A DNA stretch of 64,000 bases from Trichomonas vaginalis G3 (taxonomy: Eukaryota; Parabasalia; Trichomonadida; Trichomonadidae), in NCBI RefSeq assembly GCF_026262505.1, contig NC_067207.1, forward strand, positions 8,214,082-8,278,081. The letters run 5' to 3'. A program made the position numbers and the translations under genes. Positions 19,146 to 29,139 of this stretch are shown one piece after another. The notes under the pieces were generated by a model. That model worked only from the letters and a program-made list of their open reading frames with translations. It was not told the origin of the DNA and made no database searches. Position 1 is the first letter of the stretch. Every line of letters begins with the position of its first letter.

Positions 19146-22100
19146 ATGCCACGTAAGCTACGTAAGAATATACGTAAGAGGAAGGGAGCATTGAAACATC
19201 CAATAGTAAAACTGACACCACAACAACAGTTGCAACAACAAATGCTGAATGACCCCACTATGTTGCAACAAATGTCAAGCAACCCTATGCTTTTAAACCG
19301 AGTTATTGGTGCACAGAGTGGAGGTTTAAGAGCGGCACTTTTAGCGAAAATGGCAGGCTATGGTGGAGCTGCAGACGGAACAGCTTATAACCCTCAAAGT
19401 CAAATGAATTTGAGTTCACTCAAAAATCAAATAACAGATGTCAAAAAGTCAAACATAGACATACAGAAACAAATAAGTGAAAACGAAAAGAAACTAGAAT
19501 ATGACAGACACACAAAGAAACTCAATGAGTTAAACGTAAGAGAAAAAGAAGAAAGAAGAACAACTGAAAGAACTAAGTACAGAGGAATATGCGAAAAAAG
19601 TGTCAGAAAAAGCAGCAGAAGTAGCAAAAATGGAACAAGATGTTATAAATTTGAAAAACCATACTACTCAATATAAAGTACTGAAAGATGAAGAAATAAA
19701 AACAAAAAGCCCTGAAGACATATATGGATAGCGATGAGTATAAAAAAGAAGTTGAAGCAAATGTAAAGGCAGAAAAACTTTTACAGTTGCAAAACCAAAC
19801 CGTACAGTATGAAAACTTAGCACAAGAAAGTAAAAATAACGACGCAGCCATGCAAAAGGCAATGAAAAGCGCAGAATATATAAAAGCTAATAATGACTGG
19901 TTAGACGCCCAAGCCAACGCTAAAGCAGCCCAACTTATAGGGTCAATAAGGACAAAAATACAAGCGGATGAAGACAGTTCAAATGAAGCTTTAACGAATG
20001 CTGACTTTAAGAACGCCTTCGAAGCTCTTCATAGTAAGGTGAAACTAGTGAACGACTTCTCATCTGGAAAGAAACTGAAGTCTGAAGGTTTCGACAAAGA
20101 GTTAAAAGAAGTAGCACAAAATATGACGAAAATAACAGATGCAGCAACGAGACAGGCAGTTCAAAGTGCCCATGACGCCGTTAGAACAGCTGTTGTGGAA
20201 AGTCAAGAAAAAGAGTTACAACAGACCAAAAGAGACCTAGTAAATGCTTTCTTAAGAACGAAAAGTCAGGTAGGACATTATGCTGCAGATGGAACATATG
20301 TGCCAGCTGGTGGAACTTATATACCAGCTGGTGGAACTTATATACTAGCTAGTGGAACTTATATACCACCAAACCCTCCAAGAGAAGCACCTGCACCAGG
20401 ACTACCTAAAACATTTACATCGTCACATGGACACAGACACAGGCATGCACCAAAACCAACACAACAACCAACAGTTCAAAATCCAGCACCACAACAACAA
20501 CAACAACCAGCACAACAACCACCTCCACAACCAGCACAGCAACCAACAGTTCAAAACCCTGCACAACAACCACCTCCACAACCAGCACAACAACCACAAA
20601 CAGAGCAAGGACATAAAAGAAGTAGAGAACAAGGAAACCAAGATTTCTTAAAAATGCTTAAGGAAGATATGGTTACCCAGATACTCTTGACTTTAGTGAC
20701 AGATATAAAGAAGCTATTAGAAAGTTCAAGGAAGGAAATACAGACCCGAACCTATTTAGCTTTATGGTTCAGCATCAAATCGGATATAATCTCAAACCTG
20801 GAAAATACAAGCTCGCTAAGGGATATGATTTAATAGCATATCATCCAAATGACATGAACGAATTTACTCCGAGATATTTGGTGTCAGAGCTAAATGACAA
20901 TTCAACTCTCTTCATGAAACGCGTAAAAAATAGAGACGGAACGAAAGAAGAAAGGTTTATGAGTCCGGATGACTTAGATAGGGAACTTGTTTAAAAACGG
21001 TCTCGGAATATATGAAATGCCAGCAGATGAGGTACAAGAAACTCAACAGGAAGAAGTTCAGATACAACCAGACATGGAAGAAATAGTTCAGCAACAACAG
21101 CTAGAAGAGCCTGAAGGAAACGAACAAGTCCTCCTTTGGAAACTAACCTCACAGAACTAGATGAAGATTTGGAACAGCCGAAAAATCTTGACCCTCAACA
21201 AGAGTATGAGGTGAATATGGAATCTTTCAAGAGTCTAAAAAAAATTCGGCTGACATAGTAGAAGAATATCGAAAAATGTTTGCCGACATACAAAAGACTC
21301 CAACATCAGATGAAAATATTCAGCATAGAATGGAAGTACTGAAAGATAATGTACGCAAATACAACAATCCTTTTTACTTACGACCATATAACGTTCAATC
21401 TTGGCTGAACTCGGTGAAAATAAAAGGTTAAATTTCAACAAAACATATAGAAATGAAACATTGTTTAAAGTTCATTCAGAACCTAACCAATATGGAAACA
21501 AACCTACTTTTGTTTCTGCAGACTATGGAACTACAATGAGATGGGGTCATAAAGCTAATCCGGATAGGTGGTTCATAAACTTACAACCACAATTCCAAGA
21601 AGTTGTAGACGCAATGGAAGTGAATGGTGAACCAGATATAGCTGGTATTTTCAGCGCGGCTTTAATGCCATTGAAAGATATGAAAGATGCAGATATTTTG
21701 AACCAGTATGAAATGAACATGGCTGATGGAAATATAACACCTGACGTTCTAAAACATTTATCTCAAAGAACTACACAGAACCATAGAGATGGTATATTTG
21801 GTGAAGAGTTTAGAAAGACAGTTAGGGAGAGAGAAGGAAGAGAACCTATTGTACATGACCTTGCAAACGAAAGTTTACAAAATGTCATAAAAACTTACTT
21901 TGCAGACAATGAACCGAGAAGGGATGAATATTTAAGAAAACTCAAATGGACAGTACCAAATGAAATGTTAGTATTGAAAAACATGTTCCTTGACAAAATA
22001 AAACCAACTACAGAAATAAATGACGAAAGACTGAAACATTGGGTAAAAGCTTTCCCATTCACAAAAGATATTATTGGTAACATGGAAAGAAAACCAGAAT

Positions 22101-22525
22101 GGCTACAAAAACATATATTTGGAAACGAGCTTATTCCATATGGACAAGCTCTGTTTGAAGAGCTTGAACCGGAAACTCAGGAAAGAGTCATGCAAACAAT
22201 ACGCGAAGACTCAAATACAAACTATGACAAAATCTTTCTAGGATATAGGTTACCTGAGATGGGCGACCAGAGCCCAAAGGCAAAAAGGACATGGGAAATT
22301 TACAACATACTAGGTGAACATGAGGCAAAGATGCAACAACTTGAAGCAGAGGGCAAGTTACCAAAAGCGACACCAAAGAAGAAGAGAAGAGTAGAACAAA
22401 GTGAAAGTAGTGAAGAAGTAACTTCATCTAGTGAAAGTAGTGGCAATGAAGGAAAAAGAAGAGTTAAAAACTCAGTCAGGAAGAAAGTAAAGCTTGGTCC
22501 GAGTGGGTTCTATTATGACATATAA
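19146..22525 (+). pseudogene. Maverick long structural-type locus (copy B)
   Basis: No known family is recognised. Successive open pieces show: a strongly basic start (RKLRKNIRKRKG) that could bind nucleic acid; a Q-rich and coiled-coil-prone region; four GTYIPA-type repeats (about 20285-20370); a His-rich stretch (HGHRHRH); a P/Q-rich region with two 17-residue repeats; a globular part with GYDLIAYHPNDMNEF and DYGTTMRWGHKANPDRWF; and a C-terminal tail with KKKRR, a Ser/Glu tract and RKKVKLGPSG, ending GFYYDI. The size, low-complexity linkers, basic ends and position next to the capsid genes suggest an internal virion or scaffold protein. It is a fossil in this copy, with a few breaks. Confidence 0.5.
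20478..20604 (+). repeat. P/Q-rich 51-bp minisatellite, two units here
   Basis: It encodes a repeating PTVQNPAQQPPPQPAQQ. Copies A, A0 and C have one unit more than B. Approximate borders. Confidence 0.75.
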
Positions 22526-22557
22526 ATCCAACTATTCTATATTTTTACCCATATGAA

Positions 22558-24165
22558 ATGTACGCCGCTCAGAATATAACGCCAACAGTTTTGGATGCCA
22601 TGAATGGAAATGTTTCCGAATGGTATAACGAATGCGACAATGCCATTAGAAGGTCAGAAATAGTTCCTGGAACTTACGAATATACAACTGCTGTTTCTTA
22701 TGGAAACGTAGGTGAGTTTGGAGAAGGTTCTTCAACAACAGTAGATATTGCTTGCGACAGGTTTCATATTATTTCTATTGACAACTCTTTCTTATACGTG
22801 GAACAAGACATTGAAATAAAACCTTCTGCCAAGTTGTCTGAAAAGAAAGGTTGCAATGGAATTTTCTATGTCGGATACCAATATGCTCCAGAAGTTTTCA
22901 TGGGATATAAGATATATTCTAACTCTGACTTAGTTCAAACAGTAACATGGGCAAACTATGAATGGTTCGCTTTAAGAAACTCAGTACAACCACAAGCTAG
23001 AGAACAAACAGACCAGTATGCAACTATTGAGAAAATAAGAAGACTTGACCCTAACGTTCCAGGAGTTTATGTTAACCTTTCTGGTTCAGATGGAACTGCT
23101 GCCACTAAAGTAAAACTGAAACTTAGAGTTCCTTTGTCATCTTTCCTCATCTTCAGGTTTTTAAGATACTTGCCAAACTGGGCAGGAAAAATTTCTATCG
23201 AACTTACTCCAAGCAAAAATAACTTAGTCATTGCACCAACACAAGACCCATTCACTCTTACAGACGTAAAGGGAACAAATAAAACGTCATTCGCCGAATT
23301 TTGCAAAGACAAAGTTGACTTAGACTTTGGTTTCTCAAACCTCAACACTGAAGTAAACTATTATTTCAATGCTGCTGGAGATGCTTGGGACCCAGTTAAG
23401 TTCACATGCGAAAAATTTGAATGCAAGAGAATAGAAAGCAGACTTGCAGTCTATATGTTGGACCCAGATATTTCAAATGCTTTAGCTGCCAAATATATTG
23501 CAGTTCCACTTATGTTCCCTATACACCAAATATCTGTCAAAGACTTTGCAGGTGAAGTTGGAAACCAAAGTGCTGACCCAGGTGCAAGAACAGATATTGC
23601 CTTAACAACTGCAATGAAACATGCAGATACTATGTTTGTTCTTTTCAGACGAACTATAAATGACTATTCTTGTTTCTACAACCCTGGTATTAAATATCAT
23701 ATAAACATAGATGGCAAATATTATCCAAGAGAAGAATATTCTACAGTTGAGGATATGAGGTCATACAACTTGACATTAGATGCTATGAACTTTAACAACA
23801 ACTTCACAACAACCATTAACCCTGAAATGCAAAGTTCTATTATGCCATATGTGAAAGTATGGACCCATACAGGAGGTCAAAAAACTCAATATACAAATGG
23901 AGACCGTTCAAACTTTTGGCTTGGCATTCCATTTGCTGACTCAGAAGACTTTATGGGTGGTATTTCAACTGTTGGTACAGTTCAAATACAATATACTGGT
24001 GACAGAGACGGTCCAGATGAATTGAAAGCAAAGAAGTTTACAAAACCAATAGCACTTTTCACGGAAGATGCTCTTTTGAAAATTCGTTCGATGAAACCTG
24101 CTGGGGCTCCTCAGATTGGCATAACGACAGCTTCCATCGAGCAGATTTTGGCAGCAGGTCAGTAA
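22558..24165 (+). CDS. Maverick major capsid-like protein, 535 aa
   Basis: An unbroken frame from ATG 22558 (MYAAQNITPTVLDAMNGNV) to TAA 24165. Size, strand-rich composition and a central block KLRVPLSSFLIFRFLRYLPN followed by GKISIELTPSKNN resemble the link between the two jelly rolls of Polinton double-jelly-roll major capsid proteins. Such a protein would form the hexon-like trimers of the particle. The next rightward genes on the same strand include a smaller strand-rich protein that would suit a penton. It could instead be another virion protein; the assignment is by pattern memory, not alignment. Its last 107 bp overlap an antisense frame. Confidence 0.55.
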   Translation: MYAAQNITPTVLDAMNGNVSEWYNECDNAIRRSEIVPGTYEYTTAVSYGNVGEFGEGSSTTVDIACDRFHIISIDNSFLYVEQDIEIKPSAKLSEKKGCNGIFYVGYQYAPEVFMGYKIYSNSDLVQTVTWANYEWFALRNSVQPQAREQTDQYATIEKIRRLDPNVPGVYVNLSGSDGTAATKVKLKLRVPLSSFLIFRFLRYLPNWAGKISIELTPSKNNLVIAPTQDPFTLTDVKGTNKTSFAEFCKDKVDLDFGFSNLNTEVNYYFNAAGDAWDPVKFTCEKFECKRIESRLAVYMLDPDISNALAAKYIAVPLMFPIHQISVKDFAGEVGNQSADPGARTDIALTTAMKHADTMFVLFRRTINDYSCFYNPGIKYHINIDGKYYPREEYSTVEDMRSYNLTLDAMNFNNNFTTTINPEMQSSIMPYVKVWTHTGGQKTQYTNGDRSNFWLGIPFADSEDFMGGISTVGTVQIQYTGDRDGPDELKAKKFTKPIALFTEDALLKIRSMKPAGAPQIGITTASIEQILAAGQ

Positions 24166-24478
24166 GTTGTTCTTGAACTGACTTCTCTCCGTCAAATATT
24201 GACAGTACGCCAGTTTTGACATAATATTGTATTATAAACTTTCCTTTAGAAATATCTGTAAGTTTTGAAGTTATATTTTTGTCTGCTTCAAGAACTTTCA
24301 CCATTTCAGTTATACCAACTTTCTTTGCTTTATGAAAATATTTAGGTTCAGCAAAGACTGCTATTCTATAACATTTTCCATTGTTTGTGTAAAGAACTAT
24401 TCTGTCAATGTATTTGTATTGTTTGTGTGTGTAAACTTTGTTTTGCTTCAATTCGAAGAGATATCTGAATACGTCCAT
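24059..24478 (-). CDS. Small antisense Maverick protein, 139 aa
   Basis: It starts MDVFRYLFELKQNKVYTHKQ and continues with strand-helix patterns (YIDRIVLYTNNGKCYRIAVF, KGKFIIQYYVKTGVLSIFDG). No family is recognised. It is divergent from the 193-aa gene, with 18 bp between the two ATGs, and its last 107 bp are antisense to the end of the capsid gene. Copies A and C have the same layout. The final 30 residues may be non-functional read-through into the overlap. Confidence 0.45.
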   Translation of the reverse strand: MDVFRYLFELKQNKVYTHKQYKYIDRIVLYTNNGKCYRIAVFAEPKYFHKAKKVGITEMVKVLEADKNITSKLTDISKGKFIIQYYVKTGVLSIFDGEKSVQEQLTDLLPKSARWKLSLCQSEEPQQVSSNEFSKEHLP

Positions 24479-24496
24479 CTTTTTATTCTAAGTAAA
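24479..24496. promoter_or_regulatory. 18-bp divergent start region
   Basis: Only 18 bp separate the two outward-facing ATGs. The plus side carries CTAAGTAAA directly before the ATG, a string also seen right before the next gene's ATG (25074-25082). Confidence 0.4.
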
Positions 24497-25078
24497 ATGT
24501 CATTTCCGAAAAATAGAAGTGTAAGTGTTTCAAAAGGTTTAATGGCGGTGGCAGATGTGAAGTTAAATTCACCAACTCAAACAAACAGTCAAAGTGTTGT
24601 TGTCAATGTCAAAGACAGAGATGTTGAAGTGGGGAAACCATACGAAGACGAAGATGGTATAACAATAGTTCCTGTAAAAGAACAACCAACATATCCTGAA
24701 GTTAGCAGAGACTTAAGTTCTGTTGCAGATATTCGAAACGACTACCAACAACTGAAAGACAAACTTAAAACTCAGGAGAAGATTTGTCAAGCTTTAAGTA
24801 TAATGTTAAACTTGGTCGAACACAACCCTGTAAAAGTGAACTCATATGTCATTGCACCTCATGAAGTTTTGAAAGAACTATTGAAACTTTTGACAGAGGC
24901 AGACGATATAAACATCAAAGAAATAGAACCCGACATTAGTTGCTGTGGTGTTTCATATAATGTCATTGACAAGATATACGTTATGAAAGGAGGTGAAACG
25001 TTGAACTTAAAATATAGTTTCCCAGACGTTATAAAAATATTTGACGACCACAACATTTCATTAAAATTTATTTGCTAA
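24497..25078 (+). CDS. Maverick 193-aa protein, unknown function
   Basis: I chose ATG 24497 (MSFPKNRSVSVSKGLMAVAD) because the longer frame from 24332 is antisense to the divergent gene. After a polar, charged N-terminal third come a helical segment (DYQQLKDKLKTQEKICQALS) and a C-terminal part with CCGVSYNVIDKIYVMKGGE. It has no transmembrane segment or enzyme motif. Its stop overlaps the CTAAGTAAATGG start region of the next gene, so the two are tightly packed. A virion accessory role is an inference from the neighbours. Confidence 0.5.
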   Translation: MSFPKNRSVSVSKGLMAVADVKLNSPTQTNSQSVVVNVKDRDVEVGKPYEDEDGITIVPVKEQPTYPEVSRDLSSVADIRNDYQQLKDKLKTQEKICQALSIMLNLVEHNPVKVNSYVIAPHEVLKELLKLLTEADDINIKEIEPDISCCGVSYNVIDKIYVMKGGETLNLKYSFPDVIKIFDDHNISLKFIC

Positions 25079-25082
25079 GTAA

Positions 25083-25889
25083 ATGGCAGAAGACATAATG
25101 GTTTATACTATTACGACTAAAAACCCTGAGTCATATAATTCTATAACAACAAACTTACAAAGTCCTCAAGGACGATATTGTAAACTAACCTTAAACACAA
25201 TGACGACTAAAGCCTGTTTTGCTCTTTTGACACCAGAAGACTTTATTGTTGTGAATGGTAAAAAATACTCCTTTGAAGATACTTACTCAGATATACCACC
25301 AACAGGTTTTGTTGACTTATTTAATACTTTAAGGACGGGTGTAACATGTGCTGCAACTAGAGCAGGTTTCATTATGTTTGAATGTCCGACTGAGTTTACT
25401 ATAAACGATATGAGTTATAATACAAAACTTATATCTGGTTTTTACTACCAACAGTTTCCTATAACAGGAAAAGGTGTCATACAAGGAATGTCTGTTCCAT
25501 TGACTTTAAGCACACCAATCTTATATATTGTTTCAAACTTAGGTTCAAAGTGTTATTCGAATGTCGACAGAAACTATTATGACCAAAAGATACTTATGCG
25601 TATAAACAATACTTTCTCTGCTGGTTTGCCTATTGTTCATTCGAATGCAGAGTTTTCAGCTTTAGTAAACTCAAACACTTTAGCAAACATAAACTTAACC
25701 TTAGTTGACGCAAACTTTGTTCCTGTAAAACTTTTATGTCCTATGTATTTGTCAATGACGGCAGAAAGTTTCGAATTGGAAGATGCAACTGGTGAAAGTA
25801 TTGTATTACAAGAACAACTTCAACAACAAATAGCTCAAGAACAACAAATGCAACAAATGGAACAAATGGAACAACAAGCTCAAGAATAA
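25083..25889 (+). CDS. Maverick minor capsid-like (penton-like) protein, 268 aa
   Basis: An open frame from ATG 25083 (MAEDIMVYTITTKNPESYNS). It is rich in beta-strand patterns for about 225 residues (KLTLNTMTTKACFALLTPED, FIMFECPTEFTINDMSYNTK) and ends in a Q/E/M-rich tail (LQQQIAQEQQMQQMEQMEQQ). Length and composition fit a single jelly-roll minor capsid protein, which in Polintons occupies the vertices. It starts 4 bp after the previous stop and is followed by a T-rich 29-bp spacer. The family call is an inference; it could be another structural protein. Confidence 0.5.
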   Translation: MAEDIMVYTITTKNPESYNSITTNLQSPQGRYCKLTLNTMTTKACFALLTPEDFIVVNGKKYSFEDTYSDIPPTGFVDLFNTLRTGVTCAATRAGFIMFECPTEFTINDMSYNTKLISGFYYQQFPITGKGVIQGMSVPLTLSTPILYIVSNLGSKCYSNVDRNYYDQKILMRINNTFSAGLPIVHSNAEFSALVNSNTLANINLTLVDANFVPVKLLCPMYLSMTAESFELEDATGESIVLQEQLQQQIAQEQQMQQMEQMEQQAQE

Positions 25890-25918
25890 AAAAATATTTT
25901 TTTTTATTTTATAAAAAA

Positions 25919-28376
25919 ATGTACAGAATAGATGTTTCAGATTTTTATGACTTCCAAGCATTCAGAAATATGTGTCCATTTCGAGACTATAACAAAGCAG
26001 TCGAGAATTTGAAACGTTTAGTCATTTATGTTGACTCTGCCCCAGAATGTTATGTCATGAAAGAATGGGATGTTGTCTTTAACAAACCAAGAGCAACAAT
26101 AGTGTCTGAACAAGAATGTAGACAGAAACTTAAGAAAATAAAAGTTGTACAAGTTGGAAGGAAGATGTTAGATGCTTGGGATATCTTATTGTCAAAGTTA
26201 GAAGATTTTTCAGTTCGAGGTATAAAGTTCTATACACCATCTCCAAACTTCTATTCTATCTTCACTGGATATAAATACGAACAAGTAGAATGGACTTTCA
26301 AAGTTAACGCTCCAGAGGATCATAATAAGACAAAGTTACTTGTTGTTGTTGAGTTCGCCGCCAATCATACATCCGAGTTAGGTACCGGCAATGTTACATA
26401 TTCTGACACACTCTCCACACCAGTTATCGATAGAGTTCTTTACAACGATGGCAACGAAGTAATTTCAGGCAATTTATACTCAGCCAAAATCATACTCAAA
26501 AGTAACTTAACAATTACAAAGACATATTATCTCTTTGCAACAGAAAGCAACGCTTCCAGCGCCTCTGTCACTAGCGTCAAAACATCACAAAATGTTAGCA
26601 CTGCAACAGCCGTAGCAAGCACGAACAAGACAGAATGGACTTTCAAAGTTAACGCTCCAGAGGATCATAATAAGACAAAGTTACTTGTTGTTGTTGAGTT
26701 CGCCGCCAATCATACATCCGAGTTAGGTACCGGCAATGTTACATATTCTGACACACTCTCCACACCAGTTATCGATAGAGTTCTTTACAACGATGGCAAC
26801 GAAGTAATTTCAGGCAATTTATACTCAGCCAAAATCATACTCAAAAGTAACTTAACAATTACAAAGACATATTATCTCTTTGCAACAGAAAGCAACACTT
26901 CCAGCGCCTCTGTCACTAGCGTCAAAACATCACAAAATGTTAGCACTGCAACAGCCGTAGCAAGCACGAACAAGACAGAATGGACTTTCAAAGTTAACGC
27001 TCCAGAGGATCATAATAAGACAAAGTTACTTGTTGTTGTTGAGTTCGCCGCCAATCATACATCCGAGTTAGGTACCGGCAATGTTACATATTCTGACACA
27101 CTCTCCACACCAGTTATCGATAGAGTTCTTTACAACGATGGCAACGAAGTAATTTCAGGCAATTTATACTCAGCCAAAATCATACTCAAAAGTAACTTAA
27201 CAATTACAAAGACATATTATCTCTTTGCAACAGAAAGCAACTTCCAGCGCCTCTGTCACTAGCGTCAAAACATCACAAAATGTTAGCACTGCAACAGCCG
27301 TAGCAAGCACGAACAAGACAGAATGGACTTTCAAAGTTAACGCTCCAGAGGATCATAATAAGACAAAGTTACTTGTTGTTGTTGAGTTCGCCGCCAATCA
27401 TACATCCGAGTTAGGTACCGGCAATGTTACATATTCTGACACACTCTCCACACCAGTTATCGATAGAGTTCTTTACAACGATGGCAACGAAGTAATTTCA
27501 GGCAATTTATACTCAGCCAAAATCATACTCAAAAGTAACTTAACAATTACAAAGACATATTATCTCTTTGCAACAGAAAGCAACGCTTCCAGCGCCTCTG
27601 TCACTAGCGTCAAAACATCACAAAATGTTAGCACTGCAACAGCCGTAGCAAGCACGAACAAGACAGAATGGACTTTCAAAGTTAACGCTCCAGAGGATCA
27701 TAATAAGACAAAGTTACTTGTTGTTGTTGAGTTCGCCGCCAATCATACATCCGAGTTAGGTACCGGCAATGTTACATATTCTCTTGGAACGTCTCCATAT
27801 TTATCTGCGCCAACTGTTGTTGCTGAAAATCATACAGGACCATTCAAGGCCGGTGAATATATTCCAGTTAAAGTTACATTACAACACTTTGAGGCAAAGA
27901 CAGGAAACTTCCAATATAGATTCTATGCAGATCAGAAATGGATAGATCTCCCAGACGACAATGTAACTGAAGTAGAAACCCCATCTGCAATTAAGAAATT
28001 ACATGCCGACGAAGGCAAAACATATCTACTCAACATTCCAGCTCCAAAGTATGAAGATATCAAAGAAGATGGGAAAGTTAAACTTCAAATTAGGTTAGCT
28101 GGATCCAAAGATCAAGCTCAATCCAATATCATTGAAACAGAGGTTTCACTTCAGAAACAACAATACGTTGCACCAAGCCCTGATGATTCCAAGCCAACTC
28201 CAACACCTGAAAATAGTGGACTTACTGGTGGACAGAAGGCTGGTATTGTTATTGGCGTTCTTCTTGCTGTTATCCTTATTATTCTCATCATCTACTTCGT
28301 TTTCTGCAGGAAACCATCTAAAGATAAATCATCATCTGATATCCAAGATGATTCCGGCTCCGGTGTTAATGTGTAA
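25919..28376 (+). CDS. Maverick-surface protein fusion gene (copy B)
   Basis: From ATG 25919 the first 122 codons are Maverick-type (MYRIDVSDFYDFQAF ... IFTGYKYEQV; function unknown). At about 26288 the frame continues directly into surface repeats of 115 residues (EWTFKVNAPEDHNKTK, ELGTGNVTYSDTLSTPVIDR), each with several N-glycosylation sequons (NHT, NVT, NLT). There are four full repeats and a partial one. A different extracellular part follows (27781 on), then a Pro/Thr stalk (DDSKPTPTPENS), one membrane helix (AGIVIGVLLAVILIILIIYF) and a cytoplasmic tail RKPSKDKSSSDIQDDSGSG. This is the layout of trichomonad type I surface proteins, but no signal peptide is visible at the fused start. 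The repeat zone has about one frame break. Confidence 0.65.
26288..27780 (+). repeat. 345-bp surface-protein tandem repeats, 4 full units and a partial
   Basis: Units start at GAATGG 26288, 26633, 26978, 27321 and 27666. The spacing is 345, 345, 343 and 345 bp; the last unit leaves the repeat after about 115 bp. The units are nearly identical, which points to recent expansion or homogenisation. Confidence 0.92.
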
Positions 28377-28622
28377 TTTAATTTAATTAAGGATGTCAAT
28401 TTGGAAGAAAAGTGAGAAAATTCCTAAAATGCTAAAAATGAATTTTCCAAACGTACTTTTTTATCTCATTTTTTTGATTTTGAAAAAAATTTGGAGAGAA
28501 GAACTCTTCGTTTTTGAATTTTGTCACGATGGTTTTAAAGTATAGGGTGTCCAAAGGTGTGTTTAGCACAAACCTGAATACTGCGAATAGAAATAAACAA
28601 GTTACATATATATAAAGTTTAT

Positions 28623-29139
28623 TTAAATATAATCACCATTGGATTCAATCACGCGTTCGCAGCGATCGATCCAGGCTTGAAAGACACGCTTTAAATCATC
28701 ATGAGAAAATTGCTCAAATTGCTCTCTTACAAAATTTTCAAGATCATCTGGACTCGCGAATTCGCGTCCTTCAGCTCTCTTTTTTAGCGTGCCGAATAAA
28801 TAAAAGTCAGAGGGTGCAATATCAGGTGAATAAATTGGGTTTGGAACAACTTTGACATTGTTTTCCACCAAGTAATTCATTACCTTATGACTTTTGTGAA
28901 CTCTTGAATTATCAAAATGAATTGCAAACTTTTGTTTTTGTTGTTTGGATTTCTCAAACTCATCAGAATTGATAATTTGAGTAAGAACATTGTCAATTAG
29001 ATACTGAGCATTCATCGTATTAGGTTTTTGAAGAATATCAATTGCGATGATGTCATTTACGCCCCAAAAAACCGACAACATCATCATTGGTGTGTCAATT
29101 TTTTTCTTCGGGAATGTTTGCGGATTTTTCTCGTAAACG
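28623..29139 (-). pseudogene. Mariner transposase, C-terminal piece (copy B)
   Basis: The 154 residues from its first Met are identical to copy A, including the second and third catalytic Asp. Confidence 0.87.

Larger units (their letters stand above)
19066..26286 (+). mobile_element. Maverick/Polinton structural-gene block, copy B (best preserved)
   Basis: A 7.2-kb block with, in order, a long Q/P-rich structural-type locus, a major capsid-like gene, a small antisense gene, a 193-aa gene, a minor capsid-like gene and the start of another frame that fuses to a host surface gene. The left end is the GC-rich terminus 100 bp upstream of the VPS16 start. Trichomonad Mavericks are normally 15-20 kb with polymerase B, integrase, protease and ATPase; none of these is in the block. 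It is a fossil fragment, likely young, with only a few breaks. Confidence 0.7.
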
